Assembly (NCBI RefSeq): GCF_004114535.1
Contig: NZ_LBJC01000024.1
Span: forward strand, 558,001 to 622,000
Source: Bradyrhizobium nanningense
GTDB taxonomy: Bacteria > Pseudomonadota > Alphaproteobacteria > Rhizobiales > Xanthobacteraceae
DNA: 64,000 nucleotides
Direction: 5' to 3'
Below are positions 8,400 through 16,537 of this stretch, piece after piece. Made by a program: the position numbers and the translations under genes. Numbering within the stretch: the first letter of the stretch is position 1; the number at the start of each line of letters is the position of its first letter. The notes beneath the pieces are model-generated. The model worked only from the letters and a program-made list of their open reading frames with translations, was not told the origin of the DNA and did not search any database.

Positions 8400-10874
8400 T
8401 CACATATGGCTGTCTTCTTCCTCGACCAGAATCTCGCGCTTGCCGGCGTGATTGGCGGGTCCGACGATGCCTTCCAGTTCCATGCGCTCCATCAGCGATG
8501 CGGCGCGGTTATAGCCGATTTGCAGGCGGCGCTGGATATAGCTGGTCGAGGCCTTGCGGTCGCGTTTCACGATCGCAACGGCCTGCTGGAAGAGATCGCC
8601 ACCGCCGTCCGCGCCCATGCCGCTGGCGTCGAACACGGCTCCGCCGTCCTCGTCCTCGCTCGGCTCTTCGGCGGTCACCGCCTCGAGATATTCCGGTTGT
8701 CCCTGCGTCTTGAGGTGACGCACCACCTTCTCGACTTCCTCGTCGGACGCGAACGGTCCGTGCACGCGGCTGATGCGGCCGCCGCCGGCCATGTAGAGCA
8801 TGTCGCCCTGGCCGAGCAGTTGCTCGGCGCCCATCTCGCCCAGAATGGTGCGGCTGTCGATCTTGGACGTGACCTGGAAGGCGATGCGGGTCGGGAAGTT
8901 CGCCTTGATGGTGCCGGTGATGACGTCGACCGACGGACGCTGCGTCGCCAGGATCACGTGCAGGCCGGCGGCGCGCGCCATCTGCGCGAGACGCTGCACC
9001 GCGCCTTCGATGTCCTTGCCGGCGACCATCATCAGGTCGGCCATTTCGTCGACGATGATGACGATGTAGGGCAGCGGGTCGAGCGAGAGCTTCTCTTCCT
9101 CGTAGATCGCCTTGCCGGTCTCCTTGTCGAAGCCGGTATGCACCGTGCGCGTCGGCTCCTCGCCCTTGGCCTTCAATTCCAGCAGGCGCGTGTTGTAGCC
9201 GTCGATGTTGCGCACACCGAGCTTGGCCATGTTCTTGTAGCGCTCTTCCATCTCGCGCACGGCCCATTTCAGCGCGACCACCGCCTTCTTCGGGTCGGTC
9301 ACGACGGGCGTGAGCAGATGGGGAATGCCGTCATAGACGGAGAGTTCGAGCATCTTCGGATCGACCATGATCAGGCGGCACTGGTCCGGGCGCAGCCGGT
9401 AGACCAGGCTGAGGATCATGGTGTTGATGGCGACCGATTTGCCGGAGCCGGTGGTGCCGGCGATCAGCATGTGCGGCGTGCGCGCGAGGTCGATGATGAC
9501 GGGATCGCCGCCGATGGTCTTGCCGAGGCACAGCGGCAGCTTCGCCACCGTCTCTGTCGCTTCCTTGGCGACCAGCAATTCGCGCAAATAGACCTTTTCG
9601 CGATGCGCGTTCGGCAGCTCGATGCCGATGGCGTTGCGGCCCGGCACGACGGCGACGCGAGCCGACAGCGCGCTCATCGAGCGGGCGATGTCGTCGGCAA
9701 GTCCGATCACGCGCGACGATTTGATGCCGGGCGCGGGCTCCAGCTCGTACAGCGTGACGACGGGGCCCGGATTGGCTTTCACGATCTCGCCGCGCACGCC
9801 GAAATCCTGCAGCACCCCTTCGAGCGAACGCGAATTGGCTTCGAGCTCGGCCTTGCTGAGCGGCTGGCGATCGCCGGCCTTCGGCGCGGCCAGCATGGAG
9901 ACGGAGGGAAGATCGAACTTGTCGGAGGATTTCTTGGCAGGAGCCTTCGGCGCAGCCTTCTTGCGCGGGGCGCGCGCGACGGGCTCCTCTTCCTCTTCTT
10001 CCTCGTCTTCTTCGTGCTGGTCCTCGTAGTCCTCGTCTTCGGGCTGCGGTGAGATCGAGGGCGCGGCACGGCCGCCGCCGAGATTCGGCTCCTGACGGCT
10101 GAACGCCGCGGCCTTGGTCTTCGGTCCGCTCGAGACCAGCGAACGGTAGGCGGCACCACACAGCCAGATCAGCCGCGCCTTCGTGCTCATCAGCGCATGG
10201 AACAACCAGCCCAGCGACACCGAGCCTCGATCGTTCTCATCGTCTTCGTCGAGCGGCTTGTCGTCATCCTCGATCTCCGTGAGCTCGTCGTCACGCTCTC
10301 GGGCGCCAAGACCGCAGGCGATCAGGAAGGTCGCGGCCATTGCGGCGAACAGGATCGTGCCCAGCACGATGCGGTAGATCGTGCCGGCGGGTCCGAAAAT
10401 CACTGCGGGCGCGCGCACCAGGGCGTCGCCGACCACGCCGCCGAGGCCGGTTGGCAGCGGCCATGCGCCGCCATGCGGCCAGCAGCTGACGAAGCCCGCC
10501 GCGATGACCGTGCAGAGAACCCAGGAGCCGAGCCGCAACGCTTCGCGGTCGAACAGGCGATGCGTCATCATGCGCCAGCCCCAGACCGCGACGGTCAGGA
10601 CCAGCATGATCGCGCCGAGCCCGAGGATCTGCATCGCCAGATCGGCACCGATCGCGCCGGCATAGCCGAGGATGTTGCGGATCGGCCGCGAGGTGGCGTG
10701 GCTGAGGCTGGGATCCTGCACCGACCAGGTCATCAGCGCGGCCGAGGCGAGGCCCGCCAGCGCGATCAGGCCGAGGCCGGTGAGCTCGCGCATGCGCCGC
10801 GCCAGACTCTCGCGGATCGATGGCGGCAGATGACCGACCAGTGGAATGACACGTTCAATTGCCGACATGCTCAT
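8400..10874 (-). CDS. ftsK: DNA translocase FtsK
   Basis: An 824-residue protein. Four hydrophobic helices occupy roughly residues 33-190, then an acidic, low-complexity linker with a long Glu/Asp run around 278-297 and a Lys/Ala/Pro stretch. The motor has the Walker A GTTGSGKSV at about 473 and Walker B VDEMADL near 608, plus ATQRPSVDVITGTIKANFP. The C-terminal winged-helix gamma domain (RRLQIGYNRAASLMERME) reads KOPS sites. It pumps DNA at the division septum and activates XerCD at dif. The start is ten bases from the upstream aminotransferase stop, implying one transcript. Confidence 0.97.
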   Translation of the reverse strand: MSMSAIERVIPLVGHLPPSIRESLARRMRELTGLGLIALAGLASAALMTWSVQDPSLSHATSRPIRNILGYAGAIGADLAMQILGLGAIMLVLTVAVWGWRMMTHRLFDREALRLGSWVLCTVIAAGFVSCWPHGGAWPLPTGLGGVVGDALVRAPAVIFGPAGTIYRIVLGTILFAAMAATFLIACGLGARERDDELTEIEDDDKPLDEDDENDRGSVSLGWLFHALMSTKARLIWLCGAAYRSLVSSGPKTKAAAFSRQEPNLGGGRAAPSISPQPEDEDYEDQHEEDEEEEEEEPVARAPRKKAAPKAPAKKSSDKFDLPSVSMLAAPKAGDRQPLSKAELEANSRSLEGVLQDFGVRGEIVKANPGPVVTLYELEPAPGIKSSRVIGLADDIARSMSALSARVAVVPGRNAIGIELPNAHREKVYLRELLVAKEATETVAKLPLCLGKTIGGDPVIIDLARTPHMLIAGTTGSGKSVAINTMILSLVYRLRPDQCRLIMVDPKMLELSVYDGIPHLLTPVVTDPKKAVVALKWAVREMEERYKNMAKLGVRNIDGYNTRLLELKAKGEEPTRTVHTGFDKETGKAIYEEEKLSLDPLPYIVIIVDEMADLMMVAGKDIEGAVQRLAQMARAAGLHVILATQRPSVDVITGTIKANFPTRIAFQVTSKIDSRTILGEMGAEQLLGQGDMLYMAGGGRISRVHGPFASDEEVEKVVRHLKTQGQPEYLEAVTAEEPSEDEDGGAVFDASGMGADGGGDLFQQAVAIVKRDRKASTSYIQRRLQIGYNRAASLMERMELEGIVGPANHAGKREILVEEEDSHM

Positions 10875-10883
10875 GGGCCCCGC

Positions 10884-12092
10884 CTAACCCAGAGTCTCGA
10901 CCAGGCGATGCAATGCTTGCGCCGTGGTCTCACCATCCTGCACCAGCGCGAGGCGAATATAGCCCGCGCCGGGATTGAAACCGTCAGGCTGCTGCCGCGC
11001 CAGGAAGCTGCCGGGCACCACGCGCACGCCGGCTTCCCTGAAAAGCTTGAGCGTCACGGACACGTCGTCGCCGATCCCGGACGTGTTGAGCCAGACGCAG
11101 AAGCCGGCATCGGGCCGGCGATAGCCGTAGCGGTTGCCGATGATCTGGTCGGCGAGATCGAACTTGATCCGGTAGAGCCTGCGGTTCTCCTCGACATGGG
11201 CTTCGTCGCCGTAGGCGAAGGTCGCGACATGCTGGAGCGGCACCGGCACCTGCGGCGCTGCGATGTTGCGCAGCTCCAGGAACATGCCGATGAAGGTCTT
11301 GTCGCCGGCGGCGAAGCCGACGCGCAGGCCCGGCAGGTTCGAGCGCTTCGACAATGACTGGAACGCGGCCACGCGGGTGAAATCAGGGCCTGCACATTCG
11401 AGCGCGCTGCCCGGGGCTTCGCGGGTGTAGATCTCCGAATAGCACTCGTCGCTGAGGATCATGAAGCCGTAGCGATCGGCAAGGCGCTTCAGGCGCGTGA
11501 AGTAATCGCGCGAGGCGACCGAGCCCTGCGGATTGGCAGGCGAGGCCAGATAGAACGCCACGGTGCGCGCCAGCGTCGCCTCGTCGATGGCGTCGAGATC
11601 GGGCAGGAAGCCATTTTCGATCGTGGTCGGCAGATAGACCGGCTCGCAGGCTGCGGCTAAGGCGCCGGCGCCATAGACCGGATAGAACGGGTTCGGCATC
11701 AGGATGGCGGGCTTGCCGGCGCGCGGGCCGACGTAGCGCGCCGCCGCCATCGCGGCGAGGAACAGCCCCTCGCGGCTGCCATTGAGGACGAGAATCTCGC
11801 TTCGGGGGTCGAGCGGGCGCGGCAGCTTGAAGCGCGACGACAGCCAGGCGCTTGCTGCCTGGCGGAATGGGTCGGTGCCCTGGTTCATCGGGTAACGGCC
11901 GAATTCGGCGATGTGCTTGGCCAGCACCGGGCCGACGAAATCCGGCACGGGATGCTGCGGTTCGCCGACCGCGAGCGAAATCAAGGGCTTGCCGGGCTGA
12001 TGCGGCGCCAGCAGCTCGTTCAGCCGGACGAAGGGCGAGCGTTCGTTGCTGGAGCTTCCACCGGCCTGCGGCGCGCGGGATGAAGCGGTCAT
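10884..12092 (-). CDS. Class I/II PLP aminotransferase (DapC/succinyldiaminopimelate-type)
   Basis: About 402 residues. Fold-type I markers are the GEPQHP loop, NGSREGLFLA, NPFYPVYGAG, SPANPQGS, the DECYSEIY strand and the PLP lysine in FQSLSKRSNLPGLRVGF; the substrate-carboxylate arginine is in GYIRLAL. The overall pattern matches proteins named DapC or succinyldiaminopimelate aminotransferase, but the substrate cannot be proved by sequence. ATGs at 12092 and 12098 are both possible starts and neither has a good Shine-Dalgarno. It is directly upstream of ftsK. Confidence 0.88.
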   Translation of the reverse strand: MTASSRAPQAGGSSSNERSPFVRLNELLAPHQPGKPLISLAVGEPQHPVPDFVGPVLAKHIAEFGRYPMNQGTDPFRQAASAWLSSRFKLPRPLDPRSEILVLNGSREGLFLAAMAAARYVGPRAGKPAILMPNPFYPVYGAGALAAACEPVYLPTTIENGFLPDLDAIDEATLARTVAFYLASPANPQGSVASRDYFTRLKRLADRYGFMILSDECYSEIYTREAPGSALECAGPDFTRVAAFQSLSKRSNLPGLRVGFAAGDKTFIGMFLELRNIAAPQVPVPLQHVATFAYGDEAHVEENRRLYRIKFDLADQIIGNRYGYRRPDAGFCVWLNTSGIGDDVSVTLKLFREAGVRVVPGSFLARQQPDGFNPGAGYIRLALVQDGETTAQALHRLVETLG

Positions 12093-12312
12093 GACCATTC
12101 TGGGCGCCAGTACTCTTGGAACGGCCGGTCGCACCACGGCGCCGGCGGGAAGCGGTTCAGTTCACCATAGATAGGGCGAGGTTAAGACGCGATTAACCAT
12201 CGGCCGGCCGGCCCGTCCAGAGCGGGAATAATGAGGCCGGACAACAACGGGATGCGGGGCGGCTCTAACCTCCCCCGCAAGCGGGGGGAGAGAGCGCACC
12301 CTCATCGCGGCT

Positions 12313-12717
12313 TCAGCGCCCCGGCAGCTTCTCGAACGTCTTCATGCCCGCGGGAATCGCATGAAACTCCTGCATGTCGCAGGTGTAGATCGCCATCTGC
12401 GGATGGAATTGGCCAGGCTCGTCCAGGGTGCCGACCTTCACGATCGTCGCCGGCAGTCCCGGAACCTTGGTCACCAGATGGGTGCCGCATTCGGCGCAGA
12501 ATTCGCGCGTGACGGGGCGTTCGAGATCCTTGCGCGTGAACTGCTTGGGTTGCCCCAGGATGTAGCTGAAGCCGGCCGCCGGCATCGCGATGAATGTGTT
12601 GGGCGCACCGCCCGAGATGTACTGGCACTCGCGGCAATGACATTGGGCCTGCATCATCGGGTCGCCCTCGGCCACATAGCGCACTTCGCCGCAATAGCAT
12701 CCGCCTTCCAAACGCAT
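12313..12717 (-). CDS. GFA-family (CENP-V/GFA) zinc protein
   Basis: A 134-residue protein with the family's cysteine arrangement: GGCYCGEVRY, then CHCRECQY, and later FCAECGTHL. These bind two zinc ions in glutathione-dependent formaldehyde-activating enzyme relatives; many members have no proven activity. The ATG at 12717 is chosen because GGGAGG lies seven bases upstream and the conserved MRLEGGCYCG start is typical; longer frames upstream look non-coding. It is isolated, and downstream of the amtB terminator. Confidence 0.88.
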   Translation of the reverse strand: MRLEGGCYCGEVRYVAEGDPMMQAQCHCRECQYISGGAPNTFIAMPAAGFSYILGQPKQFTRKDLERPVTREFCAECGTHLVTKVPGLPATIVKVGTLDEPGQFHPQMAIYTCDMQEFHAIPAGMKTFEKLPGR

Positions 12718-12814
12718 GACGACCTCCCGATGATTGTTTCTTGTGGGCGATATTTCTGCGCCGGCGGCGCGGAATGGCAATCCTTTTCTTCGCTGCGAAA
12801 TCAAAAGAACCCTG

Positions 12815-12850
12815 CAAAAAGAAAGGGGCTCCAGCTTGCGCTGGAGCCCC
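12815..12850 (-). terminator. Rho-independent terminator of glnK-amtB
   Basis: On the minus strand a perfect 9-bp stem GGGGCTCCA/TGGAGCCCC with an 8-base loop is followed by TTTCTTTTT. It lies 83 bases after the amtB stop and before the GFA gene. Confidence 0.85.
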
Positions 12851-12932
12851 TCGACGGTCAGGGCATTGCCGGGTATGTGCCCGAACCGTAGTTCTGAGCG
12901 CGATCTCCTGAGGAGACCGCGCCCGGGAGGAG

Positions 12933-14381
12933 TTACATGTTGTAGGCGCGCTCGGTGTGCTCGGTGATGTCGAGGCCTTCACGCTCGCTCTCGACATTGG
13001 TGCGCAGACCGACGATCACGTCGACGACCTTGTAGAGGATCGCCGAACCGATGCCCGACCACACCAGCGTGGTGCCGACGCCCCAGAGCTGGGACATCAT
13101 CTGCGCTGCGAAGTCGTAATCGGCGACCTTCGGCGGGATCGCGGTGTAGTCGATGATGCCGGCGCCGCCGAGGGCGGGGTTGACGAGGATGCCGGTGCCG
13201 AGGGCGCCGACAATACCGCCGATGCAGTGCACGCCGAACACGTCGAGGCTGTCGTCATAGCCGAGCGCGTTCTTCACGACGGTGCAGAAGAACAGGCAGA
13301 CCACGCCGACGACCAGGCCGAGGACGATCGCGCCCATGACGCCGGAGAAGCCGGCGGCAGGCGTGACGGCCACGAGGCCCGCGACAGCGCCGGAGATGAC
13401 GCCGAGCACCGACGGATGGCCCTTGATGATCCACTCCGCGAACATCCACGACAGCGCGGCGGCCGCGGTGGCGACGAAGGAGTTGGTCATGGCGAGGGCT
13501 GCGCCGCCATTGGCTTCGAGGTTGGAGCCGGCGTTGAAGCCGAACCAGCCGACCCAGAGCAGCGAGGCGCCGATCATCGACATGGTCAGCGAGTGCGGGG
13601 CCATCAGCTCCTTGCCGTAACCGACCCGCTTGCCGATCAGGAGAGCGCCGACGAGACCTGCAATACCGGCATTGATGTGCACCACGGTGCCGCCGGCGAA
13701 GTCGATCGCGCCCTTCTTGAAGATCCAGCCGGCGTCGGCGTTGATCTCGTCGAGCTTGGCCTGCGCCGCGGTCTTCGCCGCCGCGTCAGTGGCAGCAGCG
13801 AGAGCCTTGGCGGCGTCCTGGATCATGTCCGGGCCGGGCCAGTACCAGACCATGTGCGCGATCGGGAAGTAGATCAGCGTGACCCAGAGCGGGATGAAGA
13901 GCGCGATCGCCGAGAACTTCATGCGCTCGGCGAAGGCGCCGACGATGAGGGCGGGCGTGATCGCCGCGAAGGTCATCTGGAAGCAGATGTAGATGAGCTC
14001 CGAGATGTTGGCGTCGACCGAGAAGGTCGCGGCCTTCGAGTCGGTGGTGACGCCCATCATGAAGGCCTTGGAGAAGCCGCCGATGAAGTCGGAGCCGCCG
14101 GTGAAGGCCAGGCTGTAGCCGTACACGGCCCAGATCACGGTGACGACGCAGACGGTGTAGAACACCTGCATCAGGACGGAGAGCATGTTCTTGGAACGGA
14201 CGAGACCGCCGTAGAACAGCGCGAGGCCGGGGATCGTCATCAACAGCACCAACACTGTCGATGTCAGCATCCAGGCGTTGTCTCCCTTGTTGACCGTTGG
14301 CTCGGCGTAGGCTGCGGTCGCAGCGAACAGGCCGACTGCGAGAGCCGCCAATCCCGCGCCATAGGGACGCTTGAACGTCAT
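12933..14381 (-). CDS. amtB: Ammonium transporter AmtB (first copy)
   Basis: A 482-residue transporter beginning with a cleavable signal (AALAVGLFAATAAYAEP). Eleven membrane helices can be traced. Family signatures include MLTSTVLVLLMTIPGLALFYGG, the twin pore histidines in GGTVVHINAGIAG and DVFGVHCIGG, and the DDSLDVFG loop. It conducts ammonium across the inner membrane. The ATG at 14381 has AGGAG nine bases upstream. It follows glnK by 37 bases, and GlnK blocks Amt when nitrogen is ample. The C-terminal tail ends TERAYNM. Confidence 0.96.
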   Translation of the reverse strand: MTFKRPYGAGLAALAVGLFAATAAYAEPTVNKGDNAWMLTSTVLVLLMTIPGLALFYGGLVRSKNMLSVLMQVFYTVCVVTVIWAVYGYSLAFTGGSDFIGGFSKAFMMGVTTDSKAATFSVDANISELIYICFQMTFAAITPALIVGAFAERMKFSAIALFIPLWVTLIYFPIAHMVWYWPGPDMIQDAAKALAAATDAAAKTAAQAKLDEINADAGWIFKKGAIDFAGGTVVHINAGIAGLVGALLIGKRVGYGKELMAPHSLTMSMIGASLLWVGWFGFNAGSNLEANGGAALAMTNSFVATAAAALSWMFAEWIIKGHPSVLGVISGAVAGLVAVTPAAGFSGVMGAIVLGLVVGVVCLFFCTVVKNALGYDDSLDVFGVHCIGGIVGALGTGILVNPALGGAGIIDYTAIPPKVADYDFAAQMMSQLWGVGTTLVWSGIGSAILYKVVDVIVGLRTNVESEREGLDITEHTERAYNM

Positions 14382-14418
14382 AATATTCACTCCTGATTGG
14401 ATAAGGTTGAGCGCGAAA

Positions 14419-14757
14419 TCAAAGGGCCGCGGCATCGGCCTCGCCGGTGCGGATGCGCACCGCGTGGTCGAGGTTGATGACGAAGATCTTGCCGTCGCCG
14501 ATCTGTCCGGTTTTCGCGGCGGACGTGATGGCGTCGATGGTCTTGTCGACCTGATCAGAAGCGACAGCGACCTCGATCTTGATCTTGGGCAGGAAGCTCA
14601 CGGCATATTCGGCACCGCGATAGATTTCCGTATGGCCCTTCTGGCGGCCATATCCCTTGACTTCCGTCACCGTGAGACCGTGAACGCCGATGGCGGTCAG
14701 GGCGTCACGGACTTCTTCCAGCTTGAATGGCTTGATAATCGCCATAACAATTTTCAT
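14419..14757 (-). CDS. glnK: PII signal protein GlnK (first copy)
   Basis: 112 residues, the exact PII length. The uridylylated tyrosine of the T-loop is in GHTEIYRGAEY (Tyr51), preceded by VKGYGRQKG, and the B-loop reads TGQIGDGKIF. The protein senses 2-oxoglutarate, ATP/ADP and glutamine through GlnD modification, and docks on AmtB to close it. Expression is expected to depend on the sigma-54 promoter about 105 bases upstream. It is very similar to the second PII at 17974-18312 but differs in the T-loop flank (AVSFLPKIK against VVNFLPKLR). Confidence 0.96.
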   Translation of the reverse strand: MKIVMAIIKPFKLEEVRDALTAIGVHGLTVTEVKGYGRQKGHTEIYRGAEYAVSFLPKIKIEVAVASDQVDKTIDAITSAAKTGQIGDGKIFVINLDHAVRIRTGEADAAAL

Positions 14758-14861
14758 GGGTCCTATCCCCGCTTGGGCCCGGTCCGGACATGGCCGGGCG
14801 TTCTCGACTGGTTCGCCACGAGGGAGAAGTTCACTACGCGGGCACAGCCGGGACCCATAGA

Positions 14862-14878
14862 ATCAAATGCCGTGCCAG
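14862..14878 (-). promoter_or_regulatory. Sigma-54 (RpoN) promoter of glnK-amtB
   Basis: On the minus strand the sequence is CTGGCACGGCATTTGAT. It matches the consensus YTGGCACG-N4-TTGCW at all positions of the -24 block and at TTG of the -12 block, with the correct five-base spacing between TGGCAC and TTG. Transcription would start near 14850, leaving a leader of about 90 bases. RpoN-NtrC control of glnK-amtB is well established in proteobacteria. Confidence 0.8.
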
Positions 14879-15170
14879 ATCGGGCGTGTTGCCTAACGGA
14901 CTATGAAGACGGGGGTTTTCGCGTTTGACGGGTATTGCGGTGCAGTGCGCTATTCGGTCGCGCCCAAATCATGGTCAGGCCTGCTCAAAACACAAGCACG
15001 ACAGGCCTCCGACACAATGTTGCTCATGCGTCAGGCAGTGGTGAGGTAATTACGTACTGCCGGCGCTTTAGTGCAGGGCCTCGCCGTGCCGCGAGAATTA
15101 TCGGACGGCCGGGCAGCTGCCCGGGATACGCGCAGGGCCGTCGATCCCGGTCGATGCTGGGTTGGGGCTT
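14879..15170. other. Intergenic region upstream of the glnK-amtB promoter
   Basis: About 290 bases between the sigma-54 promoter and the end of the clpP paralogue. It would be the natural place for NtrC enhancer sites, but no convincing palindromic NtrC site was recognised by eye. Open frames here have no family-like sequence. Confidence 0.4.
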
Positions 15171-15773
15171 TTAGGCAGCGTCACGTTCCGCAAAGACCCG
15201 GTCGATCAATCCCCATTCGACCCCCTGCCGCGCGGTCATGAAGTGGTCGCGGTCCAGGGTCCGCTCCACCTCTTCCTCGGAACGTCCGCAATGCTGCGCG
15301 TAGAGCCGGGTGATGCGCCGCTTGGTTTCCTGCATCTCGTTGGCATGGATCAGGATGTCAGATGCCTGCCCCTGGAAGCCGCCGAGCGGCTGATGTACGT
15401 GAAGGCTCGCATTGGGCAGCGCGGCGCGGTGGCCGGGTTCGCCGGCCATCAGCAGGAACGAGCCCATGGAGCGCGCGGTGCCCATGCACAGCGTATGAAC
15501 CGGCGCCTTGATGAATTGCATGGTGTCGTACATCGCCAGCCCGCTGGTGACGACGCCGCCGTAGGAGTTGATGTAGAGATTGATCGGTCTGCTCGGATTC
15601 TCCGCCTCCAGGAACAGCAGCTGCGCGCAGACGAGGCCCGACATCGCGTCATTGACCTCGCCGTTCAGGAAGATGATGCGCTCGCGCAGCAGCCGCGAGT
15701 AGATGTCGAAGGATCGTTCGCCGCGCGCGGATTGTTCGACGACCATAGGGACGAGCTGAAGCATGTCGCGCAT
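15171..15773 (-). CDS. clpP: ClpP-family serine protease (paralogue away from clpX)
   Basis: A 200-residue ClpP. The triad is intact: Ser102 in TARSMGS, His127 in VHQPLGG and Asp176 in DRDHFMTA. The usual GQAASMG around the serine is changed to GTARSMG, placing an arginine next to the nucleophile. The oligomer-forming segments (FLEAENPSRPINLYINSYGG) are conserved. The main clpP normally adjoins clpX and tig; here none is present, so this is probably an accessory subunit that could form its own or mixed rings. No propeptide is evident. Confidence 0.9.
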   Translation of the reverse strand: MRDMLQLVPMVVEQSARGERSFDIYSRLLRERIIFLNGEVNDAMSGLVCAQLLFLEAENPSRPINLYINSYGGVVTSGLAMYDTMQFIKAPVHTLCMGTARSMGSFLLMAGEPGHRAALPNASLHVHQPLGGFQGQASDILIHANEMQETKRRITRLYAQHCGRSEEEVERTLDRDHFMTARQGVEWGLIDRVFAERDAA

Positions 15774-15814
15774 CGGCGACCTCCATGTCTGCAGGTGATG
15801 AAGTCGTTATGGTG

Positions 15815-16171
15815 CTAGGCTGCCGCGCGCATCAGGCAGCAATTGGTGTTGGCTGCCTGCGGCAGCTTGATCTGATCGACGCAGGCTTGCTGGACAATAC
15901 GAAAGCGGGTGCCGCCGTCCTCGCTCGGCTCGATCCGGAAGATGACGCGGCTCTCGCGATACGGCGGCTCGGAATCGCGCAGCCGGTAGCGCACCTCTTC
16001 ACCGGGAATCGATGATTCCGGCTCGGCACGGGCAAGGTCGCAATCCGGCAGCCAGCGCTCGCGCAAGGCCGGAATGGTGACGGCGCGCCAGACCTTTGCC
16101 GGCGGCGCATCAAATTCATATTCCAGCACGAGGGTTTCGTCGGCACGATCGGGCATCACAGCGTCGCTCAT
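15815..16171 (-). CDS. SRPBCC (AHSA1-type) domain protein
   Basis: A 118-residue protein with the START/Bet v1-like pattern: LEYEFDAPPAKVWRAVTIPALRERWL at the start and a YRESRVIFRIEPSEDGGTRFRIVQ strand pair later. The C-terminal helix seems short and ends in CCLMRAAA. Such proteins bind hydrophobic ligands; very often they are paired with an ArsR regulator, as here. The start lies 12 bases after the arsR stop, so the two are one operon. Its ligand is unknown. Confidence 0.85.
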   Translation of the reverse strand: MSDAVMPDRADETLVLEYEFDAPPAKVWRAVTIPALRERWLPDCDLARAEPESSIPGEEVRYRLRDSEPPYRESRVIFRIEPSEDGGTRFRIVQQACVDQIKLPQAANTNCCLMRAAA

Positions 16172-16183
16172 TGATCCAGATCC

Positions 16184-16498
16184 TTATTGATCCATGTCCT
16201 TCAGGAGGTCGGCGAGTGCCTCCATCCGCTTCGGCCAATAGGCGCGGTAGCGCGCCAGCCATGTTGCGATGGAGGCGATTCCGTCGGGGTCGACTTCGTA
16301 ATTCACAAACCGGCCTTGGCGCTGCTCGCGTACGAGGCCAGCGGTCCGCAGCACCGCGAGATGCTGGGACATCGCCGGCTGGCTGATCTCCAGACCGTCG
16401 CGCAAGGCGCTGGCATTCAAGCTGCCGCCAGCAAGCCTCTCAAAGACCTTGCGACGCGTCGGGTCAGCCAGTGCCTTGAAGATGTCGGCTTCGATCAT
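16184..16498 (-). CDS. ArsR-family transcriptional repressor
   Basis: 104 residues with the winged-helix signature ADPTRRKVFERL, LRDGLEISQPAMSQHLAVLRTAGLV (recognition helix) and the wing REQRQGRFVNYEVDP. The metal-binding ELCVCDL motif of arsenic/zinc sensors is absent, so it belongs to the non-metal group typically linked to SRPBCC proteins. The start codon lies only four bases after a 10-bp inverted repeat that overlaps the promoter, suggesting direct autorepression and a leaderless mRNA. Confidence 0.92.
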   Translation of the reverse strand: MIEADIFKALADPTRRKVFERLAGGSLNASALRDGLEISQPAMSQHLAVLRTAGLVREQRQGRFVNYEVDPDGIASIATWLARYRAYWPKRMEALADLLKDMDQ

Positions 16499-16501
16499 GA
16501 T

Positions 16502-16533
16502 AACACATAAGCAGATACTTATGTGTTGTGCAA
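16502..16533 (-). promoter_or_regulatory. arsR promoter with overlapping operator
   Basis: On the minus strand TTGCAC, a 17-base spacer and TTATGT form a sigma-70-like promoter whose start point falls on or beside the A of the arsR ATG. A perfect inverted repeat, AACACATAAG-N6-CTTATGTGTT (16502-16527), covers the spacer and the -10 box. It is the natural ArsR operator. No Shine-Dalgarno fits between promoter and ATG. Confidence 0.78.
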
Positions 16534-16537
16534 GCCC

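Noticed and set aside
8406..10052. A 548-residue plus-strand frame opposite ftsK
   Set aside because: Shadow of FtsK; the hydrophobic C-terminal end is the reverse reading of the acidic linker.
12957..14396. A 479-residue plus-strand frame opposite the first amtB
   Set aside because: Asp/Glu/Arg/His-rich reverse reading of membrane helices, no family match.
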